A program made the position numbers and the translations under genes. The notes below the pieces were generated by a model. That model saw only the letters and a list, made by a program, of their open reading frames with translations. It had not been told where the DNA came from and did not search any database. Source: an uncultured Campylobacter sp. (lineage in GTDB: Bacteria; Campylobacterota; Campylobacteria; Campylobacterales; Campylobacteraceae). From it: a stretch of DNA of 8,275 nt. Positions 1 to 6,264 of the stretch are shown one piece after another (position 1 is the first letter of the stretch; each line of letters begins with the position of its first letter). Location: positions 1-8,275 of the forward strand of contig CALIWP010000091.1 of the NCBI GenBank assembly GCA_938046705.1, written 5' to 3'.

Positions 1-1
1 A

Positions 2-874
2 ATGGGCGTAGGACGGCAGGGCGGCTCAAATTTTATCGTGGAATACGACGCCGATGCGTGCTCCTGGCAGGTGCGCCACAACGTCAAAAAACAGTGCATC
101 GACGAGGATTTTGCAAGGCTAAAAGAAAAGGCGGCGCGGCTCGAGCGCGAAGAAGATATGAACAAGCTATACGTCGCGCTAACGCGGGCGATTGGCGGAC
201 TAATCATCGTCAAAAAAACGGACGCAAACGGCAGAAACCCGAGCTTTTTTGGGGCGTACGAGAGTAGCGGCGAGGTTATAGAGTATCTTGATTTGGTTGA
301 TTTTAGTTTCGGCGAGCCAACGCCTAGCATGGCGCGAAATTTGACTACATCCGGCAAATTTGAGCCTATAGAGCTAGTTCAAATTTCAAAGCAAACCGTA
401 GACGAAACGCCCAAAACCGAGGGTAAAAATCAAAAGGCGATTTATTTTGGTTTAGCGCTGCACTATCTGCTCGAGATGGCGGAAAAATTTGACGAGAGTT
501 CGCTAAAAACGGCGCAAATTTCGATGCGAAACGCTTTTTATAAATTTTTAGATGAGGACGAGCTGGATGAAATTTACGTGCGCGGGCTAAATTTGATAAA
601 CGAGCCTAAATTTAAACAGATCACGCAGGCGAAGAGAGTGTTTAAAGAGCAGCCTTTACGCTTTGAGGGCGCGCTAAAGCAGCTTGACCTGCTCTGCGTT
701 GGCGAAACCGAAATATGCGTGATCGACTATAAAACGAGCGATAAAAATATAGATGAAAATATCGCGCAAGTGGCGGAATACAAAAAAATATTGGCTCAAA
801 TTTATCCGAATTTGAGCGTGAGGGCGGCGATATTTTACGCTTTACGGGACGAAATTCGAAGCATTGATATTTAA
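2..874 (+). CDS. addA: AddA-type helicase-nuclease, C-terminal part (5' partial)
   Basis: This is the last ~290 codons of a UvrD/RecB-like protein that starts upstream of the window; the ATG at position 2 is internal. The AddAB complex unwinds and degrades double-strand DNA ends to load RecA for recombinational repair. The visible part begins at the end of the helicase region, with NKLYVALTRA (visible residues ~54-63) matching UvrD-family motif VI. A RecB-type nuclease domain follows: FGLALHYLLE with His154, QLDLL with Asp229, IDYKTS with Asp242 and Lys244, and QVAEY with Gln256 and Tyr260. These are the metal-binding and catalytic positions of the family, so the nuclease looks intact. It ends 76 bases before rplM. 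In C. jejuni a RecB/AddA gene (Cj1481c) also precedes rplM, which supports the call. The symbol could be recB in some annotations. Confidence 0.88.
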   Translation: MGVGRQGGSNFIVEYDADACSWQVRHNVKKQCIDEDFARLKEKAARLEREEDMNKLYVALTRAIGGLIIVKKTDANGRNPSFFGAYESSGEVIEYLDLVDFSFGEPTPSMARNLTTSGKFEPIELVQISKQTVDETPKTEGKNQKAIYFGLALHYLLEMAEKFDESSLKTAQISMRNAFYKFLDEDELDEIYVRGLNLINEPKFKQITQAKRVFKEQPLRFEGALKQLDLLCVGETEICVIDYKTSDKNIDENIAQVAEYKKILAQIYPNLSVRAAIFYALRDEIRSIDI

Positions 875-876
875 AT

Positions 877-895
877 ATAGCTTAAATTAAGCTAT
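877..895 (+). terminator. Perfect inverted repeat after addA, possible weak terminator
   Basis: ATAGCTTAAATTAAGCTAT is a perfect inverted repeat of 9-base arms around a single A. As RNA it could fold into a 7-bp stem (877-883 with 889-895) with a 5-base loop, followed by only two or three U. It starts two bases after the addA stop codon. Position favours a terminator or processing hairpin, but the stem is AU-rich and the U tract is short, so an operator-like palindrome is an alternative. Confidence 0.4.
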
Positions 896-913
896 TTGTA
901 AGGTGCATTTGAA

Positions 914-919
914 TACAAT
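914..919 (+). promoter_or_regulatory. Candidate -10 box for the rplM-rpsI operon
   Basis: TACAAT lies 31 bases upstream of the rplM start and resembles the Campylobacter sigma-70 -10 box. No clear -35 hexamer is visible, which is normal in this genus. A good ribosome binding site, TAAAGGG, follows at 937-943, seven bases before the ATG. The call rests on motif and position only. Confidence 0.4.
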
Positions 920-950
920 CACGACTTAAAATTATCTAAAGGGTAAGAAA

Positions 951-1379
951 ATGACGAAAATAACAAAACCAAACGAAGTGGAGCGCGAGTGGATCGTGCT
1001 TGACGCGGCAGGCAAGCGTTTTGGTAGATTGCTAACCGAGGTAGCTACGCTGCTTCGCGGTAAGCATAAGCCAAATTTCACTCCGAATGTCGATTGCGGC
1101 GATTACGTTATCATAATCAACGCTTCTAAAGCCGAATTTACGGGCAACAATAAAGCCGAGCAAAAGCTTTATCACCGCCATTCGGGATATTTTGGTAGCA
1201 CGAAGAGCGAGAAATTCGGCGAGCTTTTGGCTGATAAACCTGAAAAACTGTTCAAACTAGCCGTTCGCGGAATGCTTCCAAAAACAAAACTCGGCAGAGA
1301 GATGATAAAAAAACTAAAAGTTTACGCCGGCAGCGAGCATCCGCACACGGCTCAAATAGCTAAAAAAGAAGGAAAATAA
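951..1379 (+). CDS. rplM: 50S ribosomal protein L13
   Basis: The 142-residue product has the usual length of bacterial L13, an early-assembly protein of the large ribosomal subunit that binds 23S rRNA. Family signatures are visible: the N-terminal [19 protein letters not shown], the [18 protein letters not shown] segment, HRHSGYFG, and [12 protein letters not shown] near residue 103. The start at 951 has a good ribosome binding site (937-943). The gene lies two bases upstream of rpsI, the near-universal bacterial L13-S9 pair, so the two are surely cotranscribed. In E. coli L13 represses its own operon through the mRNA leader; nothing in the short leader here shows this directly. Confidence 0.98.
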   Translation: MTKITKPNEVEREWIVLDAAGKRFGRLLTEVATLLRGKHKPNFTPNVDCGDYVIIINASKAEFTGNNKAEQKLYHRHSGYFGSTKSEKFGELLADKPEKLFKLAVRGMLPKTKLGREMIKKLKVYAGSEHPHTAQIAKKEGK

Positions 1380-1381
1380 TC

Positions 1382-1771
1382 ATGGCGAAAGTTTATGCAA
1401 CCGGTAAAAGAAAAACTGCCGTAGCAAAAGTCTGGCTAAAACCGGGCAGCGGTAAAATTTTAGTAAACGGACTTGATCTAAACACTTGGCTTGGCGGACA
1501 CGAGGCTATCAAGCTAAAAGTAGTTCAACCTCTACTTTTAACAAAACAAGAGGGTTCTGTAGATGTGACCGCAACGACTCTAGGCGGCGGATACTCTGCT
1601 CAGGCTGAGGCGCTAAGACATGGCATATCAAGAGCATTGGCTCTATTTGACGCCGACTTTAGAGCGACTCTAAAACCAAAAGGTCTACTAACTCGCGACT
1701 CACGCGTCGTCGAGCGTAAGAAATTCGGTAGAAGAAAAGCTAGAAGAAGCCCGCAATTCTCTAAACGCTAA
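1382..1771 (+). CDS. rpsI: 30S ribosomal protein S9
   Basis: The 129-residue product is a typical bacterial S9, a small-subunit head protein whose basic C-terminal tail reaches the P-site tRNA. It begins [19 protein letters not shown] and ends in the conserved basic tail [13 protein letters not shown], with the terminal Lys-Arg that contacts tRNA. The middle carries [19 protein letters not shown], the S9 signature region. The start codon is two bases after the rplM stop, and its ribosome binding site AAGGA (1369-1373) lies inside the rplM 3' end, so translation may be coupled. No clear Rho-independent terminator follows in the 143-base spacer before cadF. Confidence 0.98.
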   Translation: MAKVYATGKRKTAVAKVWLKPGSGKILVNGLDLNTWLGGHEAIKLKVVQPLLLTKQEGSVDVTATTLGGGYSAQAEALRHGISRALALFDADFRATLKPKGLLTRDSRVVERKKFGRRKARRSPQFSKR

Positions 1772-1872
1772 TAGTTTTGAGAGCGGTGCGAATTTGAGGT
1801 GCATTGATATTTGTGGTTGGTTTTTTATAAACTTGCAGATATCAAATGTTAAAACGAAATTTATAATTTTTG

Positions 1873-1881
1873 TGATATTAT
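1873..1881 (+). promoter_or_regulatory. Candidate extended -10 promoter of the cadF-like gene
   Basis: TGATATTAT is an extended -10 element (TGn plus a TATTAT hexamer) 33 bases upstream of the preferred start at 1915, inside a very A/T-rich spacer with T-rich runs upstream, as in Campylobacter sigma-70 promoters. A second box, TATAAT at 1862-1867, is nearby, so the exact promoter is not fixed. A separate promoter fits the expected high expression of a major outer-membrane protein. Confidence 0.45.
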
Positions 1882-1914
1882 TAAAAAATACATTTCACCA
1901 TGAAAGGATTTTCT

Positions 1915-2916
1915 ATGAGAAAGATTGCTATTGCTTTAGTTGCTGCTACAGCTCTTTTTGCTGCTGATTCAGCTTACAAATATGAATTAACTCCAACCAT
2001 CGGCGGAGTTCACCCTGAGGGAAACCTAGGAGTTAACGAACAGTCTGCTATTGGTTTAAGAATAGGAAGAAACCTTGAGAATTTCTTCTTAGATCATGTT
2101 GAGCTTGGTGTTAGTCATACTAATAAAATAAGAGAGTATGGCGTAGACGGAAAGGCTACTAGATATTTCGTTAATGCCATTAAAGATTTCGGTCTAACTG
2201 AAAAACTATCTCTTTACGGCTTGCTTGGTGCTGGATATGAGGATGTCTCAAAAAAATTTGTCAAAAATGATGACGGCGGCTTCGGTCAATACGGCCTTGG
2301 TTTGAGATATCAGATTACCGATAACTTTGCTCTACGCGCTGAAGCCGTAGATGCTATTAAATTTGAACATGCAGATCACAACCTATTCTATACGCTAGGT
2401 TTTGCAGTTGGCTTCGGTGCTAAAAATGCTCCTGTAGTTGCAGAAGCTCCAAAAGTTGAGGCAGCTCCAGCTCCTGTAAGCCTTGACGATGACAACGACG
2501 GCGTTTTAAACGATGTTGATCAATGCCCAAATACACCGGCAGGCGTAGTAGTTGACGAGACTGGTTGCGAGAAGGTTATCGTTCTTAGAGATATCGGCGT
2601 AAACTTTGCATTTGATAGCTATAAAATAACTCCAAAATATCTTGAGGAGATCAAAAAAGTAGCTAACTTTATGGGTGAAAATCCAGGCTACCGCGTAGTT
2701 CTAAGCGGTCACACAGATAGCGTTGGCACTGAGGCTTACAACCAAAAACTATCTGAAAAAAGAGCAAACGCAGTTGCTAAAGCTCTTGAGGAACTTGGCG
2801 TAAGCGCAGACAAGATCACTGCTGTAGGATACGGCGAGCTTAAACCTGTCGCTTCAAATAAAACAAAAGAAGGACGCGCTGAGAATAGACGCGTTGAAGC
2901 TAGATTTAACAAATAA
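1915..2916 (+). CDS. cadF: CadF-like OmpA-family outer membrane protein
   Basis: I prefer the start at 1915 (333 aa) over the in-frame ATG at 1900, because AAGGA at 1904-1908 sits six bases before 1915 and the protein then opens with a normal signal peptide (MRKIAIALVAATALFA, cut before or near AD). The mature N-terminal ~150 residues look like an 8-strand OmpA beta-barrel and align with C. jejuni CadF (ELTPTIGG, GYED, GGFGQYGLG, HADHN). An Ala/Pro/Val-rich linker (~172-188) leads to an acidic calcium-binding type-3-like repeat (Asp191-Asp202) and a Cys204/Cys218 pair. The OmpA C-terminal peptidoglycan-binding domain follows, with GHTDSVG (Asp268) and LSEKR (Arg283), the same 15-residue spacing as E. 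coli OmpA Asp271/Arg286. CadF binds fibronectin in C. jejuni; whether this protein does is uncertain, since the FRLS tetrapeptide is replaced. Gene order supports orthology. Confidence 0.88.
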   Translation: MRKIAIALVAATALFAADSAYKYELTPTIGGVHPEGNLGVNEQSAIGLRIGRNLENFFLDHVELGVSHTNKIREYGVDGKATRYFVNAIKDFGLTEKLSLYGLLGAGYEDVSKKFVKNDDGGFGQYGLGLRYQITDNFALRAEAVDAIKFEHADHNLFYTLGFAVGFGAKNAPVVAEAPKVEAAPAPVSLDDDNDGVLNDVDQCPNTPAGVVVDETGCEKVIVLRDIGVNFAFDSYKITPKYLEEIKKVANFMGENPGYRVVLSGHTDSVGTEAYNQKLSEKRANAVAKALEELGVSADKITAVGYGELKPVASNKTKEGRAENRRVEARFNK

Positions 2917-2936
2917 TTAGCCTAGCTTAATAATGC

Positions 2937-3764
2937 ATGGACGAGATTAAATTCGAACTTATTTGGTCGTTAATCTCGTCCTATTCTTTAAAAATTTTAG
3001 GTTCTATCGCCATCTTGCTTATCGGCAAATGGCTAGTAGCTAAAATCTCAAATCTTATATCAAAATTAATCATTTCCTCTAGACTTGACGAAACTCTTTC
3101 GAGTTTTTTACTAAATATCATCAAAACGCTTCTCATAGCTTTTGTAATTATAGCTGCGATCGCAAATTTGGGCGTAGAGACATCTATGTTCGTTGCTGCG
3201 CTCGGTGCCATCGGTCTTGCTATCGGTATGGCATTTAAGGATACTTTTTCAAACATCGGCGCAGGATTTTTGATCATATTTTTTAGACCGTTTAAGCTCA
3301 AAGACCACATAGAAGTCGCAGGCGTACAAGGCGCAGTCAAAGAGATCAATATGTTTAGCACCGTTTTACGCACGACCGATCATAAAACCATTATCATCCC
3401 AAACGGTCGCATCATAAGTAGTAATATAATCAACTTCTCAAAAGAGAGCACTAGGCGCGTTGAGCTCGTGTTTTGCATAGATTATAAAGACGATCTAAAG
3501 CTTGCAAAAGAGATTATTTTAAACCTAGCCGACGAAAATAAAAAGATCTTAAAAGAGCCAAAGCCGTTTGTCGGTGTCGGAAGCTTAGGTGAAAATAGCG
3601 TAAATTTGACCGCTAGATTTTGGTGTGCGAGCGATGATTTTTCTGACGTGCAGTTTGCTATGCTAGAGAGCGTCAAGCTTGCGTTTGACGCCCAAGGCAT
3701 CTCTATACCGTCGCCGCAGCTTAGCATCCGCTATCAAGATAAAAGACAAGACGAGCAAATTTGA
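2937..3764 (+). CDS. MscS-family mechanosensitive ion channel
   Basis: The 275-residue product is close in length to E. coli MscS (286 aa), an inner-membrane channel that opens under membrane tension to release solutes during osmotic downshock. Three hydrophobic helices are visible at about 15-36, 55-79 and 83-118. The third has the small-residue-rich pore helix pattern FVAALGAIGLAIGMAFKDTF followed by SNIGAGFLIIFFRPFKLKD, which is the family signature. After it come the soluble beta-domain (IEVAGVQGAVKEI, IIIPNGRI) and a C-terminal alpha/beta region. It starts 20 bases after the cadF-like gene with no evident promoter, so it may be read from the cadF promoter. Its ribosome binding site is weak; the ATG at 2933 is out of frame with this product. 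From memory C. jejuni has no channel gene at this spot. Confidence 0.93.
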   Translation: MDEIKFELIWSLISSYSLKILGSIAILLIGKWLVAKISNLISKLIISSRLDETLSSFLLNIIKTLLIAFVIIAAIANLGVETSMFVAALGAIGLAIGMAFKDTFSNIGAGFLIIFFRPFKLKDHIEVAGVQGAVKEINMFSTVLRTTDHKTIIIPNGRIISSNIINFSKESTRRVELVFCIDYKDDLKLAKEIILNLADENKKILKEPKPFVGVGSLGENSVNLTARFWCASDDFSDVQFAMLESVKLAFDAQGISIPSPQLSIRYQDKRQDEQI

Positions 3765-4241
3765 TTTACCGGTTTGCACGGTTTTCCTTGGTTCTTTGGC
3801 CCTTTTTATGTGGTATGTTGTAGATTGGTCTTATGCTCGTATCCTATTTGGTTCCATAAGGCAAATAGATTAAATTTGATCCAAAATCAATAGCGCACAA
3901 GCACTTTAAAAATGTACAAATTTTGACGTATTCCTTATCTGCCGTATTGCAAAAATTAAATTTTACCGCTTTCGTCAAATTTAAAATCTAATTCATATTT
4001 TAAAGTCAAATTTGACAGCATAAATATTTTAATAACTCCTTAATTTCGGCGTTTTAGAGTGCAGTCGTATAAAATTTAGTCCAAAGCCAAAAAGCATAAA
4101 TTTAAAAATCAAAATTTACAAAAGCTATCTTAAGGCAAATTTTAAAATACAAAAAGTAAAATCAAAGTTTATTAAAACGTAAATTCGGCTTGAAAATGCC
4201 GTCAAATTTGCAACATCAAAATAAAAAACGAAAGAAGTAAA
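3765..4241. other. 477-base spacer without a convincing gene
   Basis: No reading frame here has coding character. The left part (about 3768-3875) is T- and G-rich on the plus strand and quite unlike the rest. It begins with a short hairpin, ACCG (3768-3771) with CGGT (3779-3782), followed by T4, possibly a weak end signal for the channel gene. The right part (3876-4241) is very A/T-rich and holds a perfect 12-base palindrome GTCAAATTTGAC (4005-4016), a TATAAAAT box (4068-4075) that could be a distant promoter, and a small CGGC/GCCG hairpin (4186-4201). I found no tRNA, rRNA, tmRNA, SRP or RNase P signature. Confidence 0.5.
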
Positions 4242-4892
4242 ATGAAAAAAACCATACTTTTTGACCTCGACGGTACGCTCATCGACTCGACGCCTGCGAT
4301 CCTTGACGGATTTGGCGCGGCGTTTCTCGCTCACGGCGAACCCACGCCAAACCCTGAAGCCGTCAAAGCTCTAGTCGGCCATCCGCTTGATTTTATGTTT
4401 GCCGGACTTGGCGCTCCGACGCATCTCGTGCCCGATTATATCGCCGCGTATAAGGCACGATACGAGCAGATTTTTTTGGAGCAAACATCGCTGCTTGAGG
4501 GCGCGGCGGGTGCGTTGGCACTTGCTAGCGAAGTTGCGGACGTTGGCGTCGTGACGACAAAAACGTCGAAATTTTCAGTCATTTTACTTGAGCACTTGGG
4601 CGTTATGAAATTTATCAAAACAGTGATCGGCAGAGACGACGTAGTAAATCCAAAACCAGACCCTGAGCCCATAAACACGGCTCTTGAGCACCTAGGCAAA
4701 ACGAGCTCGCAAGATAAGGCAAGCGCCTTTATGATCGGCGATACGACGATGGATCTGGAAGCGGCGAAGCACGCCGGGATCGCCGGTGTTGGGCTAGTTT
4801 GCGGCTACGGCAAGGAGGCAGATTTGCGCGAGCATTCAAATTTGATCTTTCAAAACGCATTTGAAGCGGTTAAATTTATAGCCGGCAGATGA
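4242..4892 (+). CDS. HAD-superfamily phosphatase, phosphoglycolate phosphatase-like
   Basis: The 216-residue soluble protein carries all haloacid dehalogenase motifs: motif I FDLDGTLID with nucleophile Asp8 and acid/base Asp10, motif II VVTTK at Thr105/Thr106, motif III Lys138 in NPKPDPEP, and motif IV IGDTTMD with Asp167 and Asp171 for magnesium. The helical cap between motifs I and II (about residues 16-80) makes it subfamily IA, like Gph and PGMB enzymes, so it should hydrolyse a small phosphate ester; the substrate cannot be read from sequence. A weak ribosome binding site, AAAGAAG (4231-4237), precedes the ATG. In C. jejuni a HAD hydrolase (Cj1477c) also lies between cadF and the pyruvate oxidoreductase, so this is probably its orthologue. 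Here it is separated from both neighbours by extra DNA. Confidence 0.9.
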   Translation: MKKTILFDLDGTLIDSTPAILDGFGAAFLAHGEPTPNPEAVKALVGHPLDFMFAGLGAPTHLVPDYIAAYKARYEQIFLEQTSLLEGAAGALALASEVADVGVVTTKTSKFSVILLEHLGVMKFIKTVIGRDDVVNPKPDPEPINTALEHLGKTSSQDKASAFMIGDTTMDLEAAKHAGIAGVGLVCGYGKEADLREHSNLIFQNAFEAVKFIAGR

Positions 4893-4985
4893 GCTTAGCC
4901 TGCTACCGTACTGGTCAAATTTATCAAATTTAGCAGCGATCAAAGCCTATACTTGACTTATTAAATGACTACTTAGTCTTTCGCT

Positions 4986-5004
4986 GCGGTTAAAATTTAG
5001 CCGC
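4986..5004. repeat. GC-clamped hairpin downstream of the HAD gene
   Basis: GCGGTTAA (4986-4993) pairs with TTAGCCGC (4997-5004) through one U-G wobble around a three-base loop. It lies 94 bases after the HAD stop codon. There is no T tract on either strand next to it, so it is not a standard Rho-independent terminator. It may still protect or delimit the HAD transcript. Confidence 0.35.
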
Positions 5005-5019
5005 TCGTGGGGTCAAAAT

Positions 5020-5066
5020 TAAGTCAAATTTGTCGCAAGCTCGTAAGAAAAGGCAAATTTGACTTA
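5020..5066 (-). terminator. Hairpin terminator of the decayed hydrolase gene
   Basis: TAAGTCAAATTTG (5020-5032) and CAAATTTGACTTA (5054-5066) are perfect 13-base inverted arms, extended inward by a U-G and a C-G pair around a ~17-base loop. On the minus strand the hairpin overlaps the stop codon of the hydrolase pseudogene and is followed by AATTTTG, a short T run in the right place. No T run follows at once on the plus strand. It is best read as the surviving Rho-independent terminator of the minus-strand gene, although it could also stop readthrough from the HAD gene. Confidence 0.6.
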
Positions 5067-6062
5067 TCTGCGTGCGCTTTCTTTTTCAAAGTACTCAAAC
5101 GCATCGATTATGTCAAGATAAGCGCCGTCGAAACCCGCGTCAAGAATCTTTTTTTGATACAATCCGTCGTTTCCCGTAATTATTTTTTGCCAATCCACAT
5201 CCCAATATTTGACGACGTAATTTCCCTTCCAGTGCGGGTTTTTCTCTGCTAGCCGCTGGGCTTGCCTGTTTTCCAGGCGCCATTCCAATAATACCGGTAA
5301 TCCTCCCCCCCTATGCTCATATAGTAGATCACGAGCCGCTTCCCGCCGTTGCGTTTTGTTTTGAGCTCCCTTACTTCGGACTCGGCGTAGGCTTTTACGA
5401 AGTGAAACAAATCCATATCGTAATCCGTATTTTTGAGCGCAACGATAAGCTGCCGTTTTGTAGAAATTTTTTGCTGTTAATCAGATACAAAAAGTTTTCG
5501 GCGTCTGCAACCGTGTTTATATCTTTGAAGTTTGCGTTATATTGGGCGTTTGGATACTTTAGAGTGGCGGCCAGGTTGCTTTTATCCGCCGCAAAAGAAA
5601 GAAAACCGTTTTTTTATTGCGCCGATACGAGGCGTCTACGTCGCTCGCGGTGGAACAATAATCGGTAACGAGCACCCGCACGCCGTTTTGCGCGTAGAGG
5701 AGGCCATGTATTCCTTATGTCGGCGGGAGTAGGCTCATCATCATATGAGTATCCGTAAAACAGCGACTCGGCACCCACAGCTGAGATCGCGCCTAGGTAG
5801 TCCTGCTGCAGCTCGCCGCTAGCCGAGCCGTTATTGGTAGTGAGCTCAAGCCCGTTTTGCGGGATGACGATAAAGTTTTTATCAAATTTTTGCCGTATTG
5901 CGAGATGGTGATGACGAAGCGGCGCATATCCTCGCGGTAGTCTGTCGCGGGTTTTGCTTCGCCTGCATGATTTTTATTCGTGCTATTTTCAATCGCTGCA
6001 GCGCAAAGGCATAAGACGAAAAACGAGGCTAGCGGATAAAATTTACGCGTAGCTTCTTTGTT
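5064..6062 (-). pseudogene. Decayed secreted GH114 / TM1410-like glycoside hydrolase
   Basis: Six minus-strand segments in changing frames join into one ~330-residue protein of the GH114 (endo-alpha-1,4-polygalactosaminidase-like; TM1410/MJ1477) type. In order they read: a hydrophobic leader (FYPLASFFVLCLCAAA) then YREDMRRFVITISQYG; FIVIPQNG with ESLFYGYSYDDEPTPADIRNTW; YAQNGVRVLVTDYCST; NGFLSFAADK with AENFLYLINSKKF; LIVALKNTDYDMDLF with NGGKRLVIYYMSIG and EDYRYYWNGAWKTGKPS; and NPHWKGNYVVKYWDVDWQKII with GFDGAYLDIIDAFEYFE. Frame changes fall near 5890, 5700, 5612, 5467 and 5254. No start codon is present: a TAA lies at 6063-6065 in the first frame. The intact protein was probably exported and acted on an amino-sugar polysaccharide. 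The terminator hairpin is still present. The segments keep family-typical residues, so the loss looks recent. Confidence 0.85.
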
Positions 6063-6128
6063 TTAAAATTTAGCGGCTAAATTTTAGCAAATTTATAAAA
6101 ATCGGCCGTCAAATATTTTTTGATTGTA

Positions 6129-6170
6129 GCTCAAATTTGAGGCCTTAGATTATTAAGTTTGAGCCTTTTT
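6129..6170 (+). terminator. Possible hairpin with T tract upstream of the por gene
   Basis: GCTCAAA (6129-6135) can pair with TTTGAGC (6158-6164), followed by C and T5 (6166-6170). A competing perfect palindrome, CTCAAATTTGAG, occupies 6130-6141. No plus-strand gene ends just upstream, so a terminator would only insulate the por promoter, and the 22-base loop is long. It may instead be a regulatory palindrome. The evidence is weak. Confidence 0.25.
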
Positions 6171-6216
6171 GAAAATGTAACTTAGCTGATTAATTAGATA
6201 TTTTGGAAACTAGCTC

Positions 6217-6222
6217 TATAAT
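6217..6222 (+). promoter_or_regulatory. -10 box of the pyruvate oxidoreductase gene
   Basis: A perfect TATAAT lies 42 bases upstream of the start codon, in an A/T-rich stretch with T-rich runs further upstream, as in Campylobacter sigma-70 promoters. No clear -35 box is visible. The ribosome binding site AAGGCGG (6254-6260) follows, four bases before the ATG. Confidence 0.6.
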
Positions 6223-6264
6223 AAAAGATTTTTAAAAAAACATAAGAAAATTTAAGGCGGAAAA

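Noticed and set aside
861..1812. 12-base direct repeat GCATTGATATTT at 861-872 and 1801-1812
   Set aside because: One or two exact 12-base matches are expected by chance in a window of this length, and one copy is inside the addA coding end.
1804..1845. TTGATAT / ATATCAA inverted arms after rpsI as a terminator
   Set aside because: The stem has seven A/T-rich pairs, the loop is 28 bases, and no T tract follows; too weak to call a terminator.
3679..3873. A 64-codon plus-strand frame starting inside the channel gene and ending in the spacer
   Set aside because: Its first half is an off-frame reading of the channel gene and it has no ribosome binding site. Only its spacer part is kept, as an unexplained block.
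4125..4334. Minus-strand frame across the HAD gene start
   Set aside because: It runs antisense into the conserved DLDGT region and has low-complexity content from A/T-rich spacer; no evidence for a gene.
5007..5732. Plus-strand open frames (5007-5252, 5402-5668, 5532-5732) opposite the hydrolase
   Set aside because: They lie antisense to the well-recognised hydrolase segments, have no ribosome binding sites and have no family-like motifs; they are shadows of the pseudogene.
5064..6062. Programmed frameshifting in the hydrolase gene
   Set aside because: Five separate shifts plus a missing start codon cannot be explained by programmed recoding; loss of function is far simpler.
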